This document shows, in pieces, positions 14,601 to 21,385 of a stretch of DNA of 21,432 nt. The DNA lies in contig CAYOWC010000050.1 in the NCBI GenBank assembly GCA_964407525.1, positions 1-21,432 of the forward strand, read 5' to 3'. A program made the position numbers and the translations under genes. Below the pieces are notes generated by a model. The model saw nothing but the letters and a program-made list of their open reading frames with translations. It had not been told where the DNA came from and did not search any database. How positions within the stretch are numbered: the first letter of the stretch is position 1; each line of letters starts with the position of its first letter. The DNA comes from DUZB01 sp964407525 (GTDB lineage Bacteria; Desulfobacterota; DSM-4660; Desulfatiglandales; Desulfatiglandaceae).

Positions 14601-17450
14601 CCCTCGTTCTGAAACAGTGACAGGGCCTGTTATTTCTCTTGATTGGATGGTTTTCCTGAGAAGAAATGCGTAGAAAGCCAATTGCCATTTGTGGTGAAAT
14701 TGAGGAGACGCACTGCCCTTGATTTCCCCCACCTCGAATGTCTTTCTGCCGCTTTCGGACGAGATTCGAATGAGATCAGGGACCCCGATTCCACCCACGT
14801 CCCGGAAAAGGGTCTTCGCAGACAGTACCCCCTGGGATAGATAAAGGGAGACCGGATGTCCTTCATCTGCCGGGTTGGATAAGTTTTCCAGCCGGCTGAT
14901 TGTTTCACTATGGCGGTTTTTCGAAGATCTGTAACTTCCATCAGAATTCCTGTTCCGGATACTGAATACGTGCGCCCCCATCTGCTCCAGGTGTTTCATG
15001 GCCGTTTCTTCAAACCCAATGCCATGTTCTATGCGATTTTTCTCCACGGGGCCTTTCCCGGGATGGGATATGGCTGGCTGGATGTGGGGCGGCACGAAGT
15101 GAAGCCGCACAAACCGTTCACATTGTCCGTGCCTGAAATACCCGGCGAGGATGCTTCCCGTGAGAGGGCGGCCGGCATCGTTGGTATCCGGATGGCAGTT
15201 TGCGATGGGCGCCATTCGATCTTTCTCCTCTTCAAGGAGGGGTTTGTTCTGGGTGGGCATGGGTATAACCCTATGGGAATTATCTTCCTCTTGACGGGGA
15301 GCGCGTTCGGGAAAATCAGGGTTGCCGGAAACGATTCCGGAAGATTCTCTCCCATAACGGACAAATGCAAGTGCAACCCGCTTATCGAATAACGATTCTG
15401 CCATTTCCAGGATTAGAAATTGTTCCGGCAATGTGCTGCAAAAGCTGTTGAGGGGAAATGCAGCCATGAGCATTTTGAGGTTTTGTCCGGCCCAGAGGGC
15501 AAGATCCGTTTTGCCGATGGGCAGGGACAGTTTTGTGAAATCAATCCAGTGTGAACAGTCCACCCCGATGGCATCGGAGGCCACATAGAACTCTTCCTCC
15601 CGGGTGGTTTGAAGGAAGTTCCGAACAGTCCATCGAAGAATCAGGTTCCCTGCGGAGCCTAAATAGGTTAGATATCTGTAAAACCCGTTTTGGCTCAAAA
15701 TAACTTGAATGCCGTTTCCGAGGACAACAGCATTTTGAACTTTTCCCCGTTCCTTTTTAAGCAGAGCGCGGGTACGCGAAAAAAGCCCGTTTTGCCCGTT
15801 TTCCGGAAGAGTATTTGAGGTGTTAAGGATGTTTCGGACGGATTGGGCTACCTCGTAAGAGACCTGCATTCCCGGTCCTAACCAGAAAATTTCCTTGCTT
15901 TCCGAGTGTGTCGAGGGCAACGCCAGTACTCGTTTGCCCCCTTTTGTATGGTCGATTTCGATAATGCGAAGCCTTTTGCCTGCCAGATTGACCCTGTCTC
16001 CCGGCTCCAGCTGGGCCACCACCCCCCGTGGAATATCAGCGATGGCTTTTTGGGATAATACCAGGGCATAGTCTTCTTCGGTTTCCGGAAAATTGCTCCA
16101 GATACCATATTCAAAAAGGCAGTTCGTGTAACGCCATCCCCCCTGGAAAAGGCCTTTGACCGGCCCCTTTGAAAGCCATCCCTTTTTTTCCATGGTGATG
16201 AAAATACTATCCAACTCCGGATTTTCCTCGGGGAATAGTTCTTTCATGGCGGGGAGGGAAATACGTCTTTTTTCATAGACGCAGGATAGGGTCTGCTGAC
16301 CCAGCACGCTGAACAGCTTTTTCGGCAGGGGCATTTCCACCCGGCCCTGTCGTGCCAGGGTAAGGAGCGCTAAAAAGCGAACCAGTTGTTGGCCCGCTCC
16401 CGGCCCTCGGCAAATGCCCCAGAATATGGTTTTGTCCTGTCGCCGGTTGGCCCGGCCGATCCTCTGGAGGAATGCGGAAACGGAATCAGGGGGTTCGTAT
16501 AAAACCACCGCATCTACATTGCCCACATCAATGCCAAGCTCCAGTGTGCTGGTGGCAATACAGAGGGCGTGGGGGCTTTGGCGGAAGCGTCGTTCAACAG
16601 CTCTTCGTGTTTCTGCTTTGAGATTGGAATAGTGAAGCCCGCATGCTCCATGGTACCGTCCGTGTTGATCGAGTATGGCAAACAAACGGTCGCAGGCACT
16701 TCGACTGTTGGCAAAGAGCAGGATTTTCCGGTACGCAAAAGAAACGTAAAGGTCGTCAAAAAGAGCAATCAATTCTTCCTCTTCATTTTTGAGGTGAACC
16801 AGGTGGGGAACAATCTCTTTGTGAACGTCCTCGACAATGCGAACCGTATCCTGCTTGAATTTGAAAAACAGGGCGATGGCATCCATGTCGGCAATGGTGG
16901 CTGAAAGGGCAATTTTTTGAACCTTTTTTCCGGTTCGTCTTTCCAGCCTTTCCAGCAACAGCGATAATTGTCGTCCACGGTACTGATACACAAAGGGATG
17001 AACCTCATCGATGACGACTGTCCCCACCTCGTTAACAAACTCCCTTAGATCGGGATTTCGGCTCCCTAAAAGCACGTCTAATGATTCCGGTGTGGTAATC
17101 ATGAGGTGAGGATCATGGCCACCGGATCGTTTGATATCTCCGGTGCGGACTCCGAAACTGAGTCCCAGTCGCGGGGTGATGATAGGATCCAGACGGCGCT
17201 TCAGGTCAAATGCCAATGCCCTGGTGGGCACAATATAGAGGATCCGGCTGGTTTTTTTGGTTAGAAAAACCCGTTCAAAGCAGGGGGCCAGGACAGCCTC
17301 GGTTTTACCGGAACCGGTTTGTGATTGAAGGATAAGGTCTTTGCCCTGAAGGATAGGTTCAATGGCCTGGCGCTGCAAAGGAAAGAGAGCAGGAAAGGCG
17401 CCATAAAATGCCCGATAGGTGTTGGGCAGCCTGATAAGGGGTGAATCCAA
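11700..17450 (-). CDS. SF2 helicase - Cas4/RecB-like nuclease - SF1 helicase fusion
   Basis: A 1916-aa protein in one intact frame. The start is TTG at 17450, two bases after the upstream stop, with no clear Shine-Dalgarno; coupling to the upstream gene is likely. SF2 Lhr-like core: TGSGKTE (45-51), PTRALA (75-80), TTPESL, DEVH (148-151), SAT (183-185), QRIGRANRR (329-337). A PD-(D/E)XK nuclease of Cas4/RecB type spans about 770-1015: Cys777 in GQCERFV, Asp892, Glu909-Ile-Lys911, and Cys1004/1007/1013 (CxxCx5C), the usual four ligands of a 4Fe-4S cluster. A YprB/TM0106-like RNase H segment (about 1060-1210) appears to lack its first acidic motif. SF1 Dna2/UPF1-like helicase: GPPGTGKT (1502-1509), DEAS (1628), GDIKQLPP, VQGAERDVI, VVITRARKK. 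A REP palindrome is translated at about 1438-1446. It probably unwinds and cuts DNA in a defence-type complex. Confidence 0.9.
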   Translation of the reverse strand: MDSPLIRLPNTYRAFYGAFPALFPLQRQAIEPILQGKDLILQSQTGSGKTEAVLAPCFERVFLTKKTSRILYIVPTRALAFDLKRRLDPIITPRLGLSFGVRTGDIKRSGGHDPHLMITTPESLDVLLGSRNPDLREFVNEVGTVVIDEVHPFVYQYRGRQLSLLLERLERRTGKKVQKIALSATIADMDAIALFFKFKQDTVRIVEDVHKEIVPHLVHLKNEEEELIALFDDLYVSFAYRKILLFANSRSACDRLFAILDQHGRYHGACGLHYSNLKAETRRAVERRFRQSPHALCIATSTLELGIDVGNVDAVVLYEPPDSVSAFLQRIGRANRRQDKTIFWGICRGPGAGQQLVRFLALLTLARQGRVEMPLPKKLFSVLGQQTLSCVYEKRRISLPAMKELFPEENPELDSIFITMEKKGWLSKGPVKGLFQGGWRYTNCLFEYGIWSNFPETEEDYALVLSQKAIADIPRGVVAQLEPGDRVNLAGKRLRIIEIDHTKGGKRVLALPSTHSESKEIFWLGPGMQVSYEVAQSVRNILNTSNTLPENGQNGLFSRTRALLKKERGKVQNAVVLGNGIQVILSQNGFYRYLTYLGSAGNLILRWTVRNFLQTTREEEFYVASDAIGVDCSHWIDFTKLSLPIGKTDLALWAGQNLKMLMAAFPLNSFCSTLPEQFLILEMAESLFDKRVALAFVRYGRESSGIVSGNPDFPERAPRQEEDNSHRVIPMPTQNKPLLEEEKDRMAPIANCHPDTNDAGRPLTGSILAGYFRHGQCERFVRLHFVPPHIQPAISHPGKGPVEKNRIEHGIGFEETAMKHLEQMGAHVFSIRNRNSDGSYRSSKNRHSETISRLENLSNPADEGHPVSLYLSQGVLSAKTLFRDVGGIGVPDLIRISSESGRKTFEVGEIKGSASPQFHHKWQLAFYAFLLRKTIQSREITGPVTVSERGFLLLPSRKGREAPVTEYGFDLAPYLTAFPALVQNLEKALLINTQNAEFHLKSHCTHCQWYAHCYGEALRQMDIQFVPHLTTGQLDFLKEAGLKTIADTKRWLDTPGQSQTMPPHNEKKFKTRIAALSNNQILLKNPKTSLFPANISTSIIFLSGAGLSPFSETAGLLAVDQNDNVKETHTWETETGKGEKKATWNNFERTFLTTWKQAVANGKGPHIFSFGSGAKRLFLRWAADMATMETYNLLKEIVHSHWTDLRKVFQTHFALPVPGELTLFSLHHVLGLEPALKKPCTLFHRDDPANDLSDTLLCCENGRKWIMAHLSSIREKDGWETETEGNDRSRPYIRFVEKEQRLKRERIFSLQEYSLKERVDRFRAMGPLRFTGRELDHEGKFRYNLSMVDDHDPSKFREGDFLKLVPQGEQDLQNGFAVVLGRHDQTAQTVSVGSRQGPLALNHRFHYSLEEDATDFTTPKLLHAFKTVSARDGHPFYAFPRGAWERGNQQSATSNQGSFTQEKNSRWIRKWLSENGDTTGLNDRQRQAMELPFTFPMGLIDGPPGTGKTHLLGWILIALVLHAQASGNPVRIAVSALTHQAIDNVLRKVADLLNQLQWKAFPARLIKWGAPEDAPDDNSRYQVETCDDPEAIFNVRELILGATGYGLYRLFDSRNGHFPQYFDWIVLDEASQILVPQAALPLAYGKGKALFSGDIKQLPPIVLGHYTMEDAEQILPEEGADVQKSILEHLSQNCNPEQRVRLNITYRMNRELCQFPSDVWYNGILGSAPQIARSRLAVQGEMGNDIIDRLIDPERPVTLGILDHQKNYQQCEPENDIIARIACRMITHFKIHPDQIAIISPHRAQNNAISARLSGLLNYEGDAFPLIDTVERVQGAERDVIIFGFTTSDRDHVMSEFLNNPNRFNVVITRARKKLIVIGSRIFFSSIPNTEKGLQDNACFKKFYDHCKEHNSLFFM
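13083..13141 (-). repeat. REP palindrome inserted in frame in the helicase gene
   Basis: ttcccacgc (13116-13124), loop tcc, gcgtgggaa (13128-13136): the same 9-bp stem as the two palindromes at 21082-21102 and 21203-21223. It is followed by ggtttcc/tgctgattgctggt-type sequence (13083-13112) that also looks repetitive. On the coding strand it reads AFPRGAWERGNQQSATSNQ, a typical translated REP. It lies between the RNase H-like segment and the SF1 helicase domain. Confidence 0.85.
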
Positions 17451-17452
17451 GG

Positions 17453-18694
17453 TTAGGGCCGGTGCAGGACTTGTTCCTGGTGGGCGATATCCAGTTGGTT
17501 GATGAGCGATTTTATTCTCAGGCGGGTTTCCAATGTGCCCGCTGTCGCCAGGTCCTTATCCATGTTTTTTTGAACCGGTTCATATTCGGGTGTCCATTCA
17601 TAAGCCTGCATGTGAAGTAAAAGGAGCTTCTCTGACAATTCGGTCCATTCTTTTCCGGAGAGGTCATGGAGTCGATGGAGGGTGAGATTCTTCCAGGCAT
17701 TGGCGTAATTCATGGCAAAAGAGGGGAATTCTCCTTTCTTTGTAATCCTGACGTTTTCGTAATTTTCCTCGTTGACTCGGAAGAAAAAATCGTCGGTAAA
17801 TGCAAAGACAGGATAAAGTCCCGTAAGGGACGGATGGCCTGAGAAAAGCCGGTCCAGGGATTGATAGCTTCCGGATCGGGAGGTGACCCGGGTCTGGGCA
17901 ATGGATTCTCCCTCATCAAAAAACACCACCCAACCCTTGTATCCCATCTGTTTAAACAGGGCGGCCAGAGAATAAATCTGGGTAAGGTATTCCTGGGGGG
18001 TCCTGCATTTCATGGGAGCTTCTTTATGAAAATCCACCTTTCGATATCGGCAGGCGGTTCGCAGCGGATAGACTGGGACCGGTTCGCCGGAAAGGGCACG
18101 TTTCAGTAGAGAAGGAAACGCTCTGGGGCGGTATTTCCTGTGTTTCTTAAATCCTTTCTGTTTGGTTGACAGGGGGATGGTTTTGTTTGCCATGGCAGCC
18201 AACACTGCCTTGAACAGATGGGGCATCTCGGCAGGGAGGAGGGCAAGGATATGGTTGCCGTTGTCGCCGGCCCGTGTTGCGATGGCCTCTGTCCAGGATT
18301 TCCATTTTGAGACCACGTCTCCTTCATGGTCCGGAAACCGGATCCTGCCAAGGAGTTCCCGGTATACCAGCCTCAGATTATGAAAGGTGATTTCGCGGGG
18401 ATCAAGATTGATCATGCTGGTCACAAATCCTTTTTCCAGGGCCATTTCCTGCAGATAGGCGAGGCTGTGTGATTTCCCCTGGCCGTAGTCGCCGCAGATG
18501 CACAGGTGGGGGGCGAGACCGCCCGTTGGGGAGGAAAGTCCCTGTTCGAAGGCGCGAACCAGTTTGTCTTCATGGGTGGTGAGCAATCGAACCGCAAACG
18601 GGTCAAAGACCCCTTCGCGCAGCCGTTCCAGAGCTCTGCGCAGGATGAAGTTGCGCTCGTTTCGGATGGCGTTTTTAAAAGACGCGGTGTCCAT
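17453..18694 (-). CDS. BrxD-like P-loop ATPase (second of tandem pair)
   Basis: A 413-aa protein. ATG 18694 overlaps the upstream stop as TGATG, a translational-coupling junction. Walker A is GDYGQGKS (68-75) and Walker B FFDEGES (D260-E261). The N-terminus (ALERLREGVFDPFAVRLLTT) and GLAPHLCICGDYGQGKSH fit the DUF2791 / BREX ATP-binding family of BrxD-like proteins. SRSGSYQSLDRLF after Walker B may hold the arginine finger. It is only distantly similar to the upstream ATPase and has a basic insertion (KQKGFKKHRKYRPRAF) in the middle. It presumably works with the helicase-nuclease encoded two bases downstream, perhaps loading or regulating it on DNA. The exact subfamily was judged by eye. Confidence 0.82.
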   Translation of the reverse strand: MDTASFKNAIRNERNFILRRALERLREGVFDPFAVRLLTTHEDKLVRAFEQGLSSPTGGLAPHLCICGDYGQGKSHSLAYLQEMALEKGFVTSMINLDPREITFHNLRLVYRELLGRIRFPDHEGDVVSKWKSWTEAIATRAGDNGNHILALLPAEMPHLFKAVLAAMANKTIPLSTKQKGFKKHRKYRPRAFPSLLKRALSGEPVPVYPLRTACRYRKVDFHKEAPMKCRTPQEYLTQIYSLAALFKQMGYKGWVVFFDEGESIAQTRVTSRSGSYQSLDRLFSGHPSLTGLYPVFAFTDDFFFRVNEENYENVRITKKGEFPSFAMNYANAWKNLTLHRLHDLSGKEWTELSEKLLLLHMQAYEWTPEYEPVQKNMDKDLATAGTLETRLRIKSLINQLDIAHQEQVLHRP

Positions 18695-19995
18695 CAGCTA
18701 TCCCATTTGGGCTGAAGGTGTTCAACTTTTTCCTGTTCCATTTCCCCCTGGCTCTGAACCATCTGGGCTGCGATGTCCAGATCGTCAAATTCGTTGTCGC
18801 CCTGCTCTCCCATGTCAAGAACCCGGATAACCTGTTTTACAAAGAGTCGGACTTCGCTCAATACCCCCATCTTCTTTTGGTTTTTGCAGATCTGCTCAAG
18901 AAGATCGTCTGAGATGCGGTTTTCCGCGTCCCAGCGGTAGGATACGCCATGAATGGTTCGAAGGGTTTTGCCCAGCTCCACCAATTCCGCCGTCTTCAAG
19001 GGGGTGCGATGAAGGTCAATGAGTACCCCGCGATAGTTGAGCCGTTTGCTTTCGCCGATGGATCTGACCCGACTCCAGAGGGCGTCATAGGACTTGAACC
19101 CCTTTTCCGATTCCAGGACGTCCGGGATGATGGAAAAGAATATATGGAGATATCCCGCCTGTTCCGTATTGTCGATGAGCAGCCTGACATTTTCATAAGC
19201 GGCGCTGCGCACGGATTTGGCCTGGCCTATTACGGTTTCCAATTCATCCATGAGCAAGATCAACCCCTTATATCCTACATGGCGCAGGAAGGTGATCAGG
19301 GCGTTGAGGAGGCTCTTGCTGTTGGTTTTGTTGATGACCTCGAATATATGAAATGGCTTGATCTCTTTCTTTGCTACCTTGCCGCCTTCAAACCAGTGAA
19401 AGAGGATTTCCCGGGCATTGTCCCGATCTTCTTGTTCTTCCCCTTCCCCGAGAGGTTGAAAACGGTTTTTCAGGAGGGCGATTACTCCGTTGGCGAAGTT
19501 TATGTCCATGCCGGGAAGGCCGCGCATTTCATTCGAAAGTTCCGACAGGTTCTCTGCAGAAAGGTCACCGTTTTCCCGGGTCAGAGTCTTTGCCGATTCG
19601 TTGATAAAGTCTTCCAGTAGACTTCGTATGCCGAGTCCATCGAATCTCCCTCGAAGCTGTTTGACGATGGTCTGGTAAACCGCCTCGAATTTGTGGATGG
19701 GTACCTCTCGCGTCAGGACCACAAAGGATACGGCAAATCCTTTTTGAAGGGAGGTGTGACGGATGACCGACATGAAATGGGTTTTCCCATCCCCGTAATC
19801 GCCGCTCAGGAAACGGACTTTTGCGCCCCCTTCGGCAATATATTTGTCCAGATCATCCTCAATGAATGTGAGCCAATTCTCCCTGCCCACGGTGAAGAAT
19901 GGAACGTAATCCACGGGAACACTTCCCTTTCGGAGTTCCTCGATAATGGCCCTGGCTTGAAAAGACTCTAACTGGTCAAGTTTTTGTGCGGACAT
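18694..19995 (-). CDS. BrxD-like P-loop ATPase (first of tandem pair)
   Basis: A 433-aa protein. ATG 19995 overlaps the stop of the 280-aa gene as TGATG. The N-terminal ARAIIEELRKGSVPVDYVPF and FFTVGRENWL are the hallmark opening of DUF2791/BrxD-type ATPases. Walker A is GDYGDGKT (65-72) with a following His, and Walker B is LILLMDELETV (D250-E251). RSAAYENVRLLIDN follows as a possible sensor/finger region. The C-terminus (VRLFVKQVIRVLDMGEQGDN) has a helical, acidic tail. In type II and related BREX loci a BrxD ATPase sits directly before a BrxHI helicase. Here two such ATPases come first, which suggests a hetero-oligomeric motor. No membrane segments or signal peptide are seen. Confidence 0.87.
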   Translation of the reverse strand: MSAQKLDQLESFQARAIIEELRKGSVPVDYVPFFTVGRENWLTFIEDDLDKYIAEGGAKVRFLSGDYGDGKTHFMSVIRHTSLQKGFAVSFVVLTREVPIHKFEAVYQTIVKQLRGRFDGLGIRSLLEDFINESAKTLTRENGDLSAENLSELSNEMRGLPGMDINFANGVIALLKNRFQPLGEGEEQEDRDNAREILFHWFEGGKVAKKEIKPFHIFEVINKTNSKSLLNALITFLRHVGYKGLILLMDELETVIGQAKSVRSAAYENVRLLIDNTEQAGYLHIFFSIIPDVLESEKGFKSYDALWSRVRSIGESKRLNYRGVLIDLHRTPLKTAELVELGKTLRTIHGVSYRWDAENRISDDLLEQICKNQKKMGVLSEVRLFVKQVIRVLDMGEQGDNEFDDLDIAAQMVQSQGEMEQEKVEHLQPKWDS

Positions 19996-20837
19996 CAGTC
20001 TTCTTTCTCCTCAAAGGATATGCCGGTAATCCGGCGTTTTTCTCCATCAGTGTCGATGAGCCACAGGGCGCTGATCCTTCCTGGTCGCATTCTCAGAACA
20101 TGCCCGTTTGATGTGCCTTCAATGCCCGCCTGAAAGTAGCGCCACAGGTCAACTCCAAACTGGTCTACGCTGTATCCACGGAACTTGCCTTTGTCCATGT
20201 CCTGGAAAAAAGACTTGCTCTGTTGGGAAAGCACGTAGGCCAGGTAAAGGTGCTGGGCGGGCACCCTGGTTCCCGGATTGAGATTCTCCTTTTTAATGAG
20301 ATCTGCATAAACCCCATACAGTCCGTCAATGAATTTGCGCGGATCGTAAGGTCGGTCGTAGAGCTGATTTTTGAAACGAAGCAGCTGGGTAATAATGCGC
20401 CGGGGATCAATGGATTTGAGCAATTTATTATTGATGGTCGTCGTGCGACTGGAAAAGTTGATTTCACCCGCGATCCCTTTGAGTGAAGTGAAACGGGGAA
20501 AATCGACGGTTATTTCCACATCCGCCTCTTGAGCACGGTTAGTGAGGTCTTCAATGAATTCTATCCGATAGCGTTCTACCTGTTCATTGGCATAAGTACG
20601 CAGGCGATCGAAGATATCGGAGGTTTCTTCAAGACCGTTTTCCTCTTCAATATTCCCGGCCATTTTGTTCTTAAGCTGTTCGTCAAGCTGCAGAAAGTCA
20701 TTTCGGCCGGCAATTCGCATGCAGTTCTTCATGAAATCGGCCATCCTCTGTCTTCGATTAATTTCAACCTGAAAGGGCTTGACGATTTCGTTCAGCCCTT
20801 CCTGCGCTTCCTGAAGGAACTTTTCATGGTTTGTCAT
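19995..20837 (-). CDS. Unrecognised 280-aa protein, first gene of the ATPase-helicase operon
   Basis: I do not recognise this family. ATG 20837 has a weak Shine-Dalgarno (gggaa, about ten bases upstream). The protein is soluble and highly charged. Residues 1-110 are probably helical or coiled-coil (INRRQRMADFMKNCMRIAGR, EQVERYRIEFIEDLTNRAQE). The middle contains a strand-rich piece (VDFPRFTSLKGIAGEINFSS), and the C-terminal half (PYDPRKFIDGLYGVYADLIK, VDLWRYFQAGI, RISALWLIDTDGEKRRITGI) could be a winged-helix-like domain. No catalytic motif, zinc finger or TerB-like signature is visible. Its position as the first, translationally coupled gene makes it a likely adaptor, sensor or DNA-binding subunit for the two ATPases. 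That role is inference from context only. Confidence 0.85.
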   Translation of the reverse strand: MTNHEKFLQEAQEGLNEIVKPFQVEINRRQRMADFMKNCMRIAGRNDFLQLDEQLKNKMAGNIEEENGLEETSDIFDRLRTYANEQVERYRIEFIEDLTNRAQEADVEITVDFPRFTSLKGIAGEINFSSRTTTINNKLLKSIDPRRIITQLLRFKNQLYDRPYDPRKFIDGLYGVYADLIKKENLNPGTRVPAQHLYLAYVLSQQSKSFFQDMDKGKFRGYSVDQFGVDLWRYFQAGIEGTSNGHVLRMRPGRISALWLIDTDGEKRRITGISFEEKED

Positions 20838-21001
20838 AATTTTTTCCCATTCATGGTTAGTGTTTCGCTCTCAAATAATCTACGGGCTCTCTCGGGTTTT
20901 TTGGGAAAGAAAGGGTCTGTTGTTCCAGACTCTTATAACGGGTTAGGAAAACAATCCGCACCACTTGAATTGCAGCATGCGAAACAGGATTTCCAGTGAG
21001 C

Positions 21002-21030
21002 AATATGAATGATATTCTATTTTCTGTCAA
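21002..21030 (-). promoter_or_regulatory. Sigma70-like promoter of the ATPase-helicase operon
   Basis: On the minus strand: perfect -35 TTGACA (21030-21025), exactly 17 bp, then -10 CATATT (21007-21002; four of six to TATAAT). Transcription would start near 20995, leaving a ~158-nt untranslated leader before ATG 20837. It is the best promoter match I found in the window and correctly oriented for the four-gene operon. Confidence 0.6.
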
Positions 21031-21042
21031 GTCCTGAAAGAT

Positions 21043-21289
21043 ACCTCCGGAAATTCTCATTATGAACTCAATTCGCCCTTGTTCCCACGCTCTGCGTGGG
21101 AATGCATTTCAAGACGCTCCGCGTCGTCTCCCAAATTCGCAGGAAATGGGATTTATCAGAGCAAAATCCATACTCACGGGACGCGGAGCGTCCATTTCTG
21201 TGTTCCCACGCAGAGCGTGGGAACAAGGATGCCGAGGCTACAATTCCAAAATTAGAATTGCTAAGACACCTCCGGAAGTTCTAATAATG
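21043..21289. repeat. 22-bp near-direct repeats flanking the REP structure
   Basis: 21043-21064 and 21268-21289 match at 19 of 22 positions (both begin acctccggaa and end taatg or tatg). They enclose the inverted REP pair and a small palindrome (caattc/gaattg, 21241-21260). The layout looks like a duplicated target or a tandem duplication interrupted by the REP segment. Confidence 0.6.
21077..21228. repeat. BIME-like inverted pair of REP palindromes
   Basis: Outer palindromes ttcccacgc/gcgtgggaa occur at 21082-21102 (loop tct) and 21203-21223 (loop aga). Inner palindromes gacgc/gcgtc occur at 21113-21125 and 21180-21192. The left ~50 bp is the reverse complement of the right ~50 bp with small gaps, so the whole can fold into one long cruciform. 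The same outer stem is found inside the helicase gene at 13116-13136. Confidence 0.85.
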
Positions 21290-21385
21290 GCATCTAAAAG
21301 CTGAGATGATGAGAGGGGGTTGCTGAAAACGGTCATGCCCTGTACCTCCGGGCATAAAAAAAACCCACCAAAGTGTGTGCTAAGA

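Noticed and set aside
11700..20837. A complete standard BREX locus
   Set aside because: No BrxA, BrxB, BrxC/PglY, PglX methylase or PglZ is in the window, and the promoter just before the 280-aa gene suggests the operon begins there. Only BrxD-like and helicase components are shared.
20857..21060. 67-codon minus-strand frame before the operon
   Set aside because: It covers the promoter boxes and leader, matches no family and has no convincing coding pattern, although its start is preceded by plausible purines.
21338..21368. Stem-loop tgccc/gggca followed by a run of As, as a terminator
   Set aside because: On the plus strand the hairpin is followed by As, not Ts. On the minus strand the T-run comes before the hairpin. 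Neither orientation fits an intrinsic terminator.
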